Shown: one piece after another, positions 1 to 9,401 of the stretch
Numbering within the stretch: position 1 is the stretch's first letter
Layout: the number at the start of each line of letters is the position of its first letter
Assembly (NCBI GenBank): GCA_902601865.1
Contig: CACKOX010000014.1
Span: forward strand, 1 to 34,904
Source of the DNA: an uncultured Alphaproteobacteria bacterium
GTDB taxonomy: Bacteria; Pseudomonadota; Alphaproteobacteria; HIMB59
Reading direction: 5' to 3'
Length of the DNA stretch: 34,904 bases
Translations under genes and position numbers: made by a program
Notes under the pieces: generated by a model
Told to the model about the DNA's origin: nothing
Seen by the model: the letters and a program-made list of their open reading frames with translations, nothing else
Database searches by the model: none

Positions 1-2
1 CT

Positions 3-506
3 GATCCTGAATTTATTGTCGAATTAAATAATTTAGATAATGTTGACCATTTTGTGAGAGTTCACTCTGGTACAGAATATTGGGTCGCCTCTCTTGGTTT
101 TTGGCCAGGTCTTCCTTTCACTATGCCTTTAGATCCCCGATGTAAGTTAACAGCGCCTAAGTACAACCCTCCAAGAACTTGGACACCAAAAGGAACTGTT
201 GGCATGGGCGGGTCATCAACTGCAATATATCCAGACCGTCTTCCAGGTGGATATCAAATATTTGGTCGAACCCCAGTTCCAATATGGGATCCAGAAAAAA
301 ACTTTGATGTGTTCAAAGATAGTATTTGTTTATTTAGACCTGGAGACAGAATTAAATTTATACCTTGTGATTATGATGAGTTCGAGATGATAGAAAAAAA
401 AGTTAAAGAGAAAACATATAAATATGACCTCATTGATGAGCACAAATTTTCAATAAAAAAATATAAACAATGGCTAACACAATTAGACTATAATAAGAAA
501 TTTTAA
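3..506 (+). CDS. pxpB: 5-oxoprolinase subunit PxpB / KipI-like (allophanate hydrolase subunit 1 type), 5' truncated by window edge
   Basis: Frame stays open upstream of the listed GTG start (DPEFIVELNNLDNVDHFVRVHSGTEYWVASLGFWPGLPFTMPLDPRCKLTAPKYNPPRTWTPKGTVGMGG), with the GF.PG and P...VP.G..G.G pattern of the family; abuts PxpC gene. Confidence 0.85.
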   Translation, partial: DPEFIVELNNLDNVDHFVRVHSGTEYWVASLGFWPGLPFTMPLDPRCKLTAPKYNPPRTWTPKGTVGMGGSSTAIYPDRLPGGYQIFGRTPVPIWDPEKNFDVFKDSICLFRPGDRIKFIPCDYDEFEMIEKKVKEKTYKYDLIDEHKFSIKKYKQWLTQLDYNKKF

Positions 507-1475
507 ATGTTTGAAGTTATAAAACCAGGTTTAGAAACATCTGTTCAAGATTACCCGGGAAGAATTGGATTTCTAAATCAAGGTTTCCCCCCTTCTGGAC
601 CTATGGACAGTTGGTCTTTTAGGCTTGCAAATCTTCTTGTAGGGAACCATGAAAATACGGGTGCACTTGAATGCCAGTATACAGGCCCTACTCTTAAATT
701 TGAAAAAGATCATGTTATTTCAATTTGTGGCGCAGATATGCAACCAAAAATTGATGGTAGGTCTATTCCAATGTGGGAAAGTATAATGGTGAAATCTAAT
801 CAAACTCTTGAACTTGGTTTTACTGTTACTGGTGCCCGATCCTATATTGCTTTTTCTGGAGGCATTGACTCAGAAAAATGGTTGGGTTCTCAATCGACAT
901 TTCATAAAGCTGGTGTTGGAGGAATTGATGGTTATGCTTTAAAAGAAAGTCAAAAAATTTCACTTGGTAACTCAAAAGGAAAAATTGGAAGAAAGATAAG
1001 AGCTGAATCTATCCCAGACATTACTAATTCAGGAGTATGGGAGATTGAGGTAGTTAGGGGACCAAATGATGATTGGTTAGATAATGCTGGTTATGAAACA
1101 TTTTTAAAAGCTGATTGGAAACTTCAAGCCAGAAGTGACCGAACAGGGTTTAGACTTGATGGGCCCTTACTTAGTTTTAACGAAAAAGCGACAAATAAAT
1201 CACCTGAGCATGGTTATGAACCCTCAAATATTATAGATCAAGGATACCCTATTGGTGGCATAAATCTCGCAGGTCAAACACCAATTATCCTTGTAAATGA
1301 TGGTCCAAGCATGGGGGGATTTATAGTTCCATTTACAGTTCCCTCAGCCTCTTTTTGGAAACTTGGTCAAGCAAAACCAAATGAAAAATTTAAATTTAAA
1401 GAAATAAGTGTGCTAGAAGCTCAAGAAATGAGATCTGAGCAAACCTCTCTTTGTTCAATGGGAAGTATTATTTAA
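507..1475 (+). CDS. pxpC: 5-oxoprolinase subunit PxpC / KipA-like (biotin-dependent carboxyltransferase family)
   Basis: MFEVIKPGLETSVQDYPGRIGFLNQGFPPSGPMDSWSFRLANLLVGN... is the typical N-terminus of the KipA/urea amidolyase C-terminal family. Confidence 0.9.
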   Translation: MFEVIKPGLETSVQDYPGRIGFLNQGFPPSGPMDSWSFRLANLLVGNHENTGALECQYTGPTLKFEKDHVISICGADMQPKIDGRSIPMWESIMVKSNQTLELGFTVTGARSYIAFSGGIDSEKWLGSQSTFHKAGVGGIDGYALKESQKISLGNSKGKIGRKIRAESIPDITNSGVWEIEVVRGPNDDWLDNAGYETFLKADWKLQARSDRTGFRLDGPLLSFNEKATNKSPEHGYEPSNIIDQGYPIGGINLAGQTPIILVNDGPSMGGFIVPFTVPSASFWKLGQAKPNEKFKFKEISVLEAQEMRSEQTSLCSMGSII

Positions 1476-1477
1476 CA

Positions 1478-1696
1478 ATGACCACTGAAGTTTTGACCTC
1501 TGTGCCTGGGAACATATGGAAGGTCCTAGTAGAAGTTGGTGATGAAGTGAACGAGGGAGATGTTTTATTTATTATGGAAGTAATGAAATCAGAGGTAAAT
1601 CATAGTGCTCCAGTAAGTGGAACTATTTCTCAGGTCAATATCAGTAATGATCAAGAGGGAGTTAATCCAGGTACTGTAGCTGTAGTGATCGAATAA
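1478..1696 (+). CDS. Stand-alone biotin/lipoyl attachment-domain protein (BCCP-like)
   Basis: TTEVLTSVPGNIWKVLVEVGDEVNEGDVLFIMEVMKSEVNHSAPVSGTI; biotinylation-type EVMKSE motif; ATG at 1478 preferred over the TTG at 1451 in the ORF track. Confidence 0.85.
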   Translation: MTTEVLTSVPGNIWKVLVEVGDEVNEGDVLFIMEVMKSEVNHSAPVSGTISQVNISNDQEGVNPGTVAVVIE

Positions 1697-2311
1697 ATGA
1701 GCAATATTCCTTTATTATATAATGGTCCCACATCTCCATTTGGTAGAAAATGTAAAGTCGCTGCTTTAGTCTTAGAAATTGAACATGAAGAGGAAAAGAT
1801 AAATATTTACAAATCCAGATTTCTTGATGAGTTTAATCCCTTGAGACAAGTCCCAACCCTAATAGTTGGGAATAAGACAATTACTGATAGTGATAATATT
1901 TGTTTATACTTTGATAGTATCTCAAAACGAAAGTCTATTTATCCAAATGAACGATACTGGGAATGTATGACGATGATTAGTATTTCTAATGGAATAATGG
2001 AAAATGCAGTAAATCGATATATAGAAACATCAGCGATACCAGAAGACGAACAAAGATCCAAATCAATTGAAAGATACGAAAAAAAAATTTTAAGATCTAT
2101 TCAATGGATTGAAAATAAATTTGATGAATTTGTTAGCGATCATCTTACAATGGACCAGATATCGGTTGCTTGCGCGTTAGACTATACTTCGCTGAGACTT
2201 AATAGTAACTGGGGTGAGAACAATCCTAAACTAAAAACATGGCTTGAAAGATTGACTGAGAATAATTTTATGAAATCTACCTTACCGGGGGAAAGTTTTA
2301 AATATGAATAA
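1697..2311 (+). CDS. Glutathione S-transferase family protein
   Basis: Thioredoxin-fold N-terminus LLYNGPTSPFGRKCKVAALVLEIEHEE...NPLRQVPTLIVGNKTITDSDNICLYF; directly abuts upstream stop. Confidence 0.85.
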   Translation: MSNIPLLYNGPTSPFGRKCKVAALVLEIEHEEEKINIYKSRFLDEFNPLRQVPTLIVGNKTITDSDNICLYFDSISKRKSIYPNERYWECMTMISISNGIMENAVNRYIETSAIPEDEQRSKSIERYEKKILRSIQWIENKFDEFVSDHLTMDQISVACALDYTSLRLNSNWGENNPKLKTWLERLTENNFMKSTLPGESFKYE

Positions 2312-2335
2312 AAGCTTTAGAAAATATTTTAACAA

Positions 2336-2845
2336 ATGATACATTATTCAATGATGAGATTATTAGCTGTCCTAATTGTATTTGTTTTATTAGCGCCCTT
2401 ATCTGGTAAAGCTGAATATGAAATGCATATACCTAATTGTACGCAAAAAGGTGTTGAAAATTGCGGTGGTTTTTTGTTTGATAATGAAACTGGCGATGTC
2501 TTGTTTTGTGGATCTGAAAGTTGCATTGATTTAAAGCTGCCAAAATCTTGGAAATCTAAACAAAGTGATAAACAATCAAAACAAGATCAAATAATTGAAA
2601 TGCTATCAAATATTCAAGTTGGAACAGTAACTTCAAGTGTTCAAAATATTGAACCCTCATCAAACCAAGTAGTTGAAGAAAAAGTAGTGAAAACAGAGGA
2701 TATAAAAGAAGAGAAAAAAGAGTCAAAAAAAGAAGAGAAAAAAATTGAAAAGTGTGACAAAGAAAAGAAAAGTTTGTGTAAAGGTTCTGGTGGAATGCAG
2801 CTTGGTGGAACAGGTATGAAACTTAAGAAACCATCTAAAAAATAA
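2336..2845 (+). CDS. Hypothetical secreted protein, Cys-containing N-terminal part and Lys/Glu-rich C-terminal part
   Basis: Hydrophobic signal-like segment (MMRLLAVLIVFVLLAPLSGKAEYE) and KKEEKKIEKCDKEKK low-complexity tail; no family recognised. Confidence 0.6.
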   Translation: MIHYSMMRLLAVLIVFVLLAPLSGKAEYEMHIPNCTQKGVENCGGFLFDNETGDVLFCGSESCIDLKLPKSWKSKQSDKQSKQDQIIEMLSNIQVGTVTSSVQNIEPSSNQVVEEKVVKTEDIKEEKKESKKEEKKIEKCDKEKKSLCKGSGGMQLGGTGMKLKKPSKK

Positions 2846-2846
2846 T

Positions 2847-3074
2847 TTGAGAAAAAGTAAAAAAAGAAAAATCACTGCCCTTTTCTTAATAAGAGAAAAG
2901 CTTGCGCTAGATTTATCAAATGAAATTAGTATGCACAAAGAGGAGGCGTATGAGATCGTTGATTTTTCTTTTCAATTGAGTGACAAACTTCCCTCTACTT
3001 ATGAAGAGTTGAAATCTGAAATTAAGGCTTACATTATTATAAATATGTTATCTTTGGTTACTAAATTCCACTAG
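2847..3074 (+). CDS. Small hypothetical protein (TTG start)
   Basis: Open frame adjacent to preceding gene; overlaps the convergent gene end by 14 nt; no family recognised. Confidence 0.35.
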   Translation: MRKSKKRKITALFLIREKLALDLSNEISMHKEEAYEIVDFSFQLSDKLPSTYEELKSEIKAYIIINMLSLVTKFH

Positions 3075-3654
3075 TGTCAATTTCTTTTACTTGTGTAGTT
3101 TGACTTTTATCCTCTAATAACAAATCATATTTTTTGTTCTCATTTATCATGTAGGAATTATCACTCAGTATAATATCCATTCTTCTGTTATTGAAACTAT
3201 AGTCGCAAGTAACAGAAAAAATTAACTTATTATCATCTGTGATACTATCGAGGTAAATTTCCCAAGTTGTTTTACTTTTAAGTTTATTTGGAAACTGTTT
3301 TACTTCAGTAGAATATTCATCAGAATTTTTATTTTGAAAAGATTTTATAAATTGACTTTGTATATCCAAGCATTCCACAGGATTTAATTGAAGTAATTTA
3401 TTTGAGCCGTGTATTTCATAAATATTTCCAGTTTTGGTGGCTTTAATAACATAGTTTTTAAGATATTTATTTGAGATCAAAACTCTTTCTTCTTGAATTG
3501 ATATGCTTTCAATTATTTCTTTTTTAAACTTTATGTCCCCGTCATTTTCATACTTAAATATATTCTCATATAACTTATAACCAAAAAGATCTATAGCATG
3601 AGAATTAAGAGAAATGAGCAACAAAGAGAGGCTTAATGACAAAATCCTTAGCAT
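3061..3654 (-). CDS. Hypothetical exported protein
   Basis: N-terminal signal peptide MLRILSLSLSLLLISLNSHA; no family recognised. Confidence 0.6.
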   Translation of the reverse strand: MLRILSLSLSLLLISLNSHAIDLFGYKLYENIFKYENDGDIKFKKEIIESISIQEERVLISNKYLKNYVIKATKTGNIYEIHGSNKLLQLNPVECLDIQSQFIKSFQNKNSDEYSTEVKQFPNKLKSKTTWEIYLDSITDDNKLIFSVTCDYSFNNRRMDIILSDNSYMINENKKYDLLLEDKSQTTQVKEIDTSGI

Positions 3655-3673
3655 ACATCATTGTAACATTGAT

Positions 3674-4123
3674 TTAGTTCTTTGTAATTTTATTGAGTGG
3701 ATAAGGAACATCTTTTATTGAAAAATTTTGACAATATTCAACCCCCTCTAATAATTTATCCCATAAAACTTTTGTCTCATTTTCTAAAATAGGCATAAGA
3801 AATGATGCTAAACTGAGAAACCATAATTTAAAAGAGTCTTTAGAAATTCTATCTAAATCAGAATTGATTATTTGAGAAAATGTATCTTTCCATTGATTCA
3901 ATAATAATGTTGCCTCATCCTTTGATAAATCTTTAGGGGAAATAAAATATTTTTTTTGAACTGTTGATTTATCTTGCTCTAAAATTGAAAATTTAAATTG
4001 ATAGGCACTATCAAGAATCATGGCTCGTTCTTGACTATCATTTATTTCAATCCAACTGATAAAGCCTTTTAATAAACTTGAACTAATATTTTCCAGCTGC
4101 TCATAGTCAATATTTTTGTTCAT
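3674..4123 (-). CDS. Hypothetical protein next to ParA-like ATPase
   Basis: 149-aa ORF co-oriented with and 16 nt downstream of parA-like gene. Confidence 0.6.
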   Translation of the reverse strand: MNKNIDYEQLENISSSLLKGFISWIEINDSQERAMILDSAYQFKFSILEQDKSTVQKKYFISPKDLSKDEATLLLNQWKDTFSQIINSDLDRISKDSFKLWFLSLASFLMPILENETKVLWDKLLEGVEYCQNFSIKDVPYPLNKITKN

Positions 4124-4139
4124 AGTAATAATTTAAAAA

Positions 4140-4778
4140 TTATATATTGAGAAATGATTTAATTTCCTTAGCTAGGGCCAACATTTCCAAACAACCTTTT
4201 CCAGTTCTTTGTTTTTCTACAACTGTGAGGCCAAGGCCCATAGAGGAAACAAAAATTTGTCTATTACCTAAAATAGTTTTTGCTTTTTTGACTTTCATGC
4301 GATCGACAAATTTTATTGCTTCATGAATTAATTTTGATTTAGCATTTGCTCTATTGATTAAAATTAAAATTTCCTTTTTTTCACGTTTTGCTAACTCAAT
4401 AATTGACTCCGTTGCCCAAAAATCTACCTGTGAAGGAGAAATTGGAATAACTACTAAATCTGCTATTTCAATTGCAGGCCTGCCATCCGCGTCTATCTTG
4501 GGTGGAGTATCAATTATGACTATGTCTGATTTTTGCTTAAGAGATTTAGCTTCATATTGAGCGCCCCATAGACTTGCGGTTTTAAATTCTATTGTATTCT
4601 TGTCTTTGAGTTTATCTTTTCTCATAAGAAACCACTTACCCAAACTACCTTGCGGGTCGGTATCTAAAATCACGGTGGAAAGATTGTGTTTAATTGAAAA
4701 AACAGTTGCTAAATTAGCAGCAATTGTTGTTTTTCCAGAACCACCTTTTTGTTGAGCGATGGTAATTACTTTAGACAC
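4140..4778 (-). CDS. ParA/MinD-family ATPase (orphan, no ParB seen)
   Basis: Deviant Walker A QQKGGSGKTTIAANLA, VILDTDPQGS, DIVIIDTPP. Confidence 0.9.
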   Translation of the reverse strand: MSKVITIAQQKGGSGKTTIAANLATVFSIKHNLSTVILDTDPQGSLGKWFLMRKDKLKDKNTIEFKTASLWGAQYEAKSLKQKSDIVIIDTPPKIDADGRPAIEIADLVVIPISPSQVDFWATESIIELAKREKKEILILINRANAKSKLIHEAIKFVDRMKVKKAKTILGNRQIFVSSMGLGLTVVEKQRTGKGCLEMLALAKEIKSFLNI

Positions 4779-4837
4779 AATTTAAGTATAAAAATATAAA
4801 ACCTATAAGAAAGTCTTATTTAAAAAATCCTGTGGGT

Positions 4838-4858
4838 TTATTTTATTCAATAAAATAA
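4838..4858. repeat. Perfect AT-only-arm palindrome TTATTTTATT-C-AATAAAATAA in the divergent parA/Fe-ADH intergenic region
   Basis: 10-bp arms read directly from sequence. Confidence 0.6.
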
Positions 4859-4905
4859 GGATATTTTTTATAGGAAATAAACTTTACATAATTTATATTG
4901 CTCAA

Positions 4906-6069
4906 ATGCAACCTTTTCAATTTAACACAACAGCAGGTATTCGATTTGGTGAGGGACATTCAGAAAATACAGCTGAAGAAGTATCAAACAAACTTGGGAA
5001 CAGAATCCTCTTTGTTACAGATCCTGGTCTAGTTAAATTAGGATTGATTGATAAAACCATATCCGCTCTTCAAAAAAATTCGGAAATATTAATTTTTGAT
5101 AATGTAGAAGCAGATCCTTCTTTAAAAACTCTATTGAAATGCGTTCAAGAAGGAAAAGATTTCAAGGCAACGGGTGTGATAGGTTTTGGTGGCGGTTCTT
5201 CTATGGATGTGGCTAAGCTAACTGCTCTTTTGATAGGGTCAAATGAAGACATCCATCAAGCTTGGGGGGTAGCTAATGCAAAAGGACCTAGATTGCCTTT
5301 AGTTTTATATCCGACAACATCAGGTACTGGTTCAGAAGTGACACCCATATCTATAATTACACAAGATGATTTAGAAAAAAAAGGAGTTTCCTCTTCTATC
5401 ATCCTTCCTGACTTAGCTATACTTGATCCTTTGTTAACTTTGGGACTGCCTCCACATATTACGGCGGCGACAGGTATTGATGCAATGGTCCACGCTATTG
5501 AGTCTTATGCATCTAAAAGTATAAACAATAATTTAATTTCAAAAACTTTGGCTAAAGAAGCTTTAAAACTTTTAGGAAGTTCCATTCAAAAAGCTGTCAC
5601 AGACGGCAATAATGTTGATGCTAGATCAAATATGTTAATTGGATCTATGTTAGCTGGTGTCTCTTTTGGAAACTCTCCAGTGGCTGGGGTGCACGCACTT
5701 GCATACCCTATAGGTGGAACATTTCACATACCTCATGGACTATCAAATGCAATCGTATTACCATATGTTTTAAGATTTAATATTACAGAGCAAAGTGCCG
5801 CTAAGTTATATAGCGAGATTGCTCCTATTATTTTTCCAGATATTAATACTTCAACTAGCACTCAAGATATTGCATCAAATTTTATCGAAAAGTTATCTAA
5901 TCTTTCAAGTGAACTTGGTTTAGAACAAAGGTTACGAGATGTGAATATTCCTGAAAGTGCTTGTGAAACTATGGCCAAAGATGCTATGAAACAAACACGT
6001 TTGCTAATTAACAACCCCAAGGAAATCTCAGAAAAAGACGCCTATGATATTTATAGATCTGCTTGGTAA
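4906..6069 (+). CDS. Iron-containing (group III type) alcohol dehydrogenase
   Basis: GFGGGSSMDVAK, PTTSGTGSEVTP, HAIESYAS, GVSFGNSPVAGVHALAYPIGGTFHIPHGLSNAIVLP. Confidence 0.92.
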   Translation: MQPFQFNTTAGIRFGEGHSENTAEEVSNKLGNRILFVTDPGLVKLGLIDKTISALQKNSEILIFDNVEADPSLKTLLKCVQEGKDFKATGVIGFGGGSSMDVAKLTALLIGSNEDIHQAWGVANAKGPRLPLVLYPTTSGTGSEVTPISIITQDDLEKKGVSSSIILPDLAILDPLLTLGLPPHITAATGIDAMVHAIESYASKSINNNLISKTLAKEALKLLGSSIQKAVTDGNNVDARSNMLIGSMLAGVSFGNSPVAGVHALAYPIGGTFHIPHGLSNAIVLPYVLRFNITEQSAAKLYSEIAPIIFPDINTSTSTQDIASNFIEKLSNLSSELGLEQRLRDVNIPESACETMAKDAMKQTRLLINNPKEISEKDAYDIYRSAW

Positions 6070-6145
6070 AATGTTTATATTTGCCCAATAATTAAATATC
6101 TAAGTTCTTGAAATTATGAATTTATAGACTAAATAATTATCAAAA

Positions 6146-6847
6146 ATGCTACAAGTTAATGACATATCTAAAAATTTTGGTGATTTTAAAGCCATAAATG
6201 ACCTCTCATTTGAAGTAAAAGTTGGAGACGTTATGGGTTTTTTAGGCCCAAATGGTGCTGGTAAAACTACATCCATGAGAGTAATTACTGGTTACCTTAA
6301 ATCTGATAAAGGAAGTGTGGTCATCAATAATAAGAATATTGATGAAGATCCAATATTTACAAAATCAATGATTGGATACCTACCTGAGGGAGTCCCATTA
6401 TATTTAGATTTATCTCCTTATCTATATTTAGATTATGTTTGCCAAGTTAGAGAAATAAAAAATCCTAAGACTGCTATTAAAAAAGCTATTAGTGATCTAC
6501 AGCTCGAAGAAGTGAAGGATGTACCTATAGAAACTTTATCAAAAGGTTTTAAAAGAAGAGTGGGTATTGCTCAAGCCCTTATTCATAATCCAAAATTATT
6601 GATATTAGACGAACCAACAGATGGTTTAGACCCTCTTCAAAAATTTGAAGTAAGAAAATTAATTACAAAATTATCAAAGACAAAAGCAATAATAATTTCA
6701 ACACATATACTCGATGAAGTTCCAGAGGTTTGTAACAAATGTCTTATAATTAACAATGGTGAAAAAGTATTTGAGGGTACACCTACACAATTAAAAAAGA
6801 AAGTAGGTAAAACTTTAGATGAAAAATTTAGGAAGTTAGTAAAATAA
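6146..6847 (+). CDS. ABC transporter ATP-binding protein (GldA/CcmA-like)
   Basis: Walker A GPNGAGKTT, signature LSKGFKRRVGIAQAL, Walker B LLILDEPTDGLDP. Confidence 0.92.
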   Translation: MLQVNDISKNFGDFKAINDLSFEVKVGDVMGFLGPNGAGKTTSMRVITGYLKSDKGSVVINNKNIDEDPIFTKSMIGYLPEGVPLYLDLSPYLYLDYVCQVREIKNPKTAIKKAISDLQLEEVKDVPIETLSKGFKRRVGIAQALIHNPKLLILDEPTDGLDPLQKFEVRKLITKLSKTKAIIISTHILDEVPEVCNKCLIINNGEKVFEGTPTQLKKKVGKTLDEKFRKLVK

Positions 6848-7566
6848 TGTTAGCCTTAATCAAAAGAGAACTAAAACTATATTTTATAACTCCTGTTGCC
6901 TACATATTTACTGCAATTTTTATTTTAACTTCAATGTCGCTTACTTTTTACTTTGGATCTTTTTTTTCTTCAGGTGTAGCAGACTTAACGGTTTTTTTTA
7001 GCTTTATACCTTGGGTATTTATATTCTTTGTATCAGCTGTAACTATGAAAAGTTGGTCAGAGGAAAAAAGACTAGGCACGATAGAACTTTTATTAACTCT
7101 TCCTGTACCGCTTTGGAAAATAGTTTTGAGTAAATTTTTTGCTACTTGGGCATTTGTTGTATTTTCTATTATCCTTACTTTTCCAATATGGATTACAGTT
7201 AATTATTTAGGAAACCCAGATAATACTGTAATAGTTGGGCAATATCTGGGTGTGATTATAATGGCTGGTGCATACGTTTCACTGGGAATTTTCTTTTCTT
7301 CACTTACCAATAATCAAATAATTGCTTTTATTTTATCTATTATGGTTTCCTTTCTTTTTACGATTAGTGGCTTTCCTCTAATGATTAATTTTATCACAGG
7401 AATTTTACCAATTGAGATTGTTGAATTAATTTCAAGTTTTAGTTTTTTGACACATTTCTCAACTATTCAAACAGGTTTCTTCTCTATTAAAGGATTATTT
7501 TTCTTTTTATCTTTTATTGCTCTTTGGAACTATTTAACAATTATAAAATTTCAAAATCGAGACTAA
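6847..7566 (+). CDS. ABC transporter permease (GldF/ABC-2 type)
   Basis: Multi-TM; MKSWSEEKRLGTIELLLTLPV motif of ABC-2/GldF permeases; overlaps preceding stop by 1 nt. Confidence 0.88.
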   Translation: MLALIKRELKLYFITPVAYIFTAIFILTSMSLTFYFGSFFSSGVADLTVFFSFIPWVFIFFVSAVTMKSWSEEKRLGTIELLLTLPVPLWKIVLSKFFATWAFVVFSIILTFPIWITVNYLGNPDNTVIVGQYLGVIIMAGAYVSLGIFFSSLTNNQIIAFILSIMVSFLFTISGFPLMINFITGILPIEIVELISSFSFLTHFSTIQTGFFSIKGLFFFLSFIALWNYLTIIKFQNRD

Positions 7567-9401
7567 TGAATAAATTTTTACAAAAAAACTATATTCTTAT
7601 TTCAATTTTAAGTACTGTTATTTTATTTCTTTCTTTTAATTTTATTATCCAAAAAATTAATTTTAATTTAGGTATTGATTTTACCTCAACCAAAACTTTT
7701 ACTCTTTCAAGTGGTACAAAAAGAGTTATAGATGAAATTGAAGAGCCTCTTAAAATTAATTTTGTGTATAGTAGAAATTTATCTAAAAATATTCCTATAA
7801 TTCAGAATTATGCCAACCAAGTTCAGGGTTTACTAAACAGGTACTCAGATCTTGCCTCTGGTAAAATTGAATTAAATTTTATTGAGCCAGAACCTTATTC
7901 AGATGATGAGGATTATGTTAACAGGTATGGAGTTCAAGGTTTTCCAATAGATCAAGAGGGATCTAAAGTATATTTTGGATTAATAGCTTCTAATACTACT
8001 GATGATATTGAAACTGTATCCTTCTTTGATCCTTCAAAAGCAGGGACATTGGAAAAGCAATTAACTGACATTATATACAAATTAAATAGATCAAAAAAAC
8101 CAATGATCGGTTTTCTATCATGGGTAGACACAACACCTCCTATGATGCCAAATAATCAACTTGGACAAGGAGAATATACAATATTAGAGGAACTAAGTTA
8201 TTTTTATGATTTCGAATTTTTAGATACCGACGTTGAAAATTTTGAGGGTGTTGATTTATTAGTTGTATATCACCCCTCTGATATTACAGAAAAAACAGAG
8301 TATGCAATTGAACAATTCATCCTAAATGGAGGAAAATCTGTTATTTTTCTGGATCCTTTCTTTGAGAAAAATGACCATTCAAATAAATCTTCAAATTTAG
8401 AAAAAGTCTTAAAAACACTTAATATCAACTACAATAGCAATGTTATCTTGGATGGAGCTCAAGCTACAAGACTTCAAACACAACAAAATATAACTGAAAA
8501 TACATCTCTTCAAACTTTATTGAAATTGAATTGGCCAGAAGTTAGAGGTCAATACATAAATCAATCAGAAGAAATCGGTGATGGTCTATCTTTGATAAGA
8601 CTAGTATCACCTGGAGGTCTTTCACAATTAGATGATCAAAGTGAAATTTTATACATCCCTATTATGTCATCTAGTGAAGTGACAATGGATTTACCAATGA
8701 AAGAAGTCCACGATCCAATTAAACTTATTAATAATTTCAAACCAACAGGGGTTTCTTACGATTTTGGCGTAAAATTAAGCGGTGTTGCAAAGAGTAGTTT
8801 TAATGACTTCGAATTTAAGAATAATGATCATTTAGAAATATCATCAAAAAATCTAAATGTAGTTATCTTTAGTGATGCTGACTTTATTAGAAATGCCTTT
8901 TGGGCGAGAATACAAAAGTTTCTCGACACCAACGTGATCGAGGCAACATCAGACAATGGAAGTTTAGTGACTAATGTATTTGACTCGATGACTGGGTATG
9001 ATGAATTTATTAATTTAAGAAACAAGGAAGCTCCATTTAGGCCATTTGTCGTTGTTCAAAAATTACAAGCTGAGGCGGAGCAGATGTATTTAGGACAAGA
9101 ACAACAATTACAAGCACAACTTGATAATACCTTAAGCCAAATTCAAAATTTATCTGGCGGTAGAGATGTAGAGACAGTTAATTTATCTGATAAACAATTA
9201 ATGGAACTAGCAAACTTTCAATTGCAGGTTGAGAATACGCGCCAAGAATTAAGAGAAGTTAGAAGAAATCTAAGTAAAGACATAGATCGACTTGCAAATC
9301 AAATTAATATTTTAAACACTTTTTTAATTCCTATTCTTTTAATTTTGTTAATGTTTCTTATTCCAAGACAACTTGGTATTAAAAAAAGAAAGAGCAATTA
9401 A
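7566..9401 (+). CDS. GldG-family ABC-associated membrane protein
   Basis: N-terminal TM then long extracytoplasmic domain (FTSTKTFTLSSGTKRVIDEIEEPLKINFVYS..., GFLSWVDTTPPM) and C-terminal TM; ATG at 7566 overlaps permease stop (TAATG), preferred over 7524. Confidence 0.82.
   Translation: MNKFLQKNYILISILSTVILFLSFNFIIQKINFNLGIDFTSTKTFTLSSGTKRVIDEIEEPLKINFVYSRNLSKNIPIIQNYANQVQGLLNRYSDLASGKIELNFIEPEPYSDDEDYVNRYGVQGFPIDQEGSKVYFGLIASNTTDDIETVSFFDPSKAGTLEKQLTDIIYKLNRSKKPMIGFLSWVDTTPPMMPNNQLGQGEYTILEELSYFYDFEFLDTDVENFEGVDLLVVYHPSDITEKTEYAIEQFILNGGKSVIFLDPFFEKNDHSNKSSNLEKVLKTLNINYNSNVILDGAQATRLQTQQNITENTSLQTLLKLNWPEVRGQYINQSEEIGDGLSLIRLVSPGGLSQLDDQSEILYIPIMSSSEVTMDLPMKEVHDPIKLINNFKPTGVSYDFGVKLSGVAKSSFNDFEFKNNDHLEISSKNLNVVIFSDADFIRNAFWARIQKFLDTNVIEATSDNGSLVTNVFDSMTGYDEFINLRNKEAPFRPFVVVQKLQAEAEQMYLGQEQQLQAQLDNTLSQIQNLSGGRDVETVNLSDKQLMELANFQLQVENTRQELREVRRNLSKDIDRLANQINILNTFLIPILLILLMFLIPRQLGIKKRKSN

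Noticed and set aside
199-390. Out-of-frame ORF overlapping PxpB, and minus ORFs 2344-2526 and 2723-2938
   Set aside because: Overlap better supported genes or low-complexity sequence; no independent evidence.
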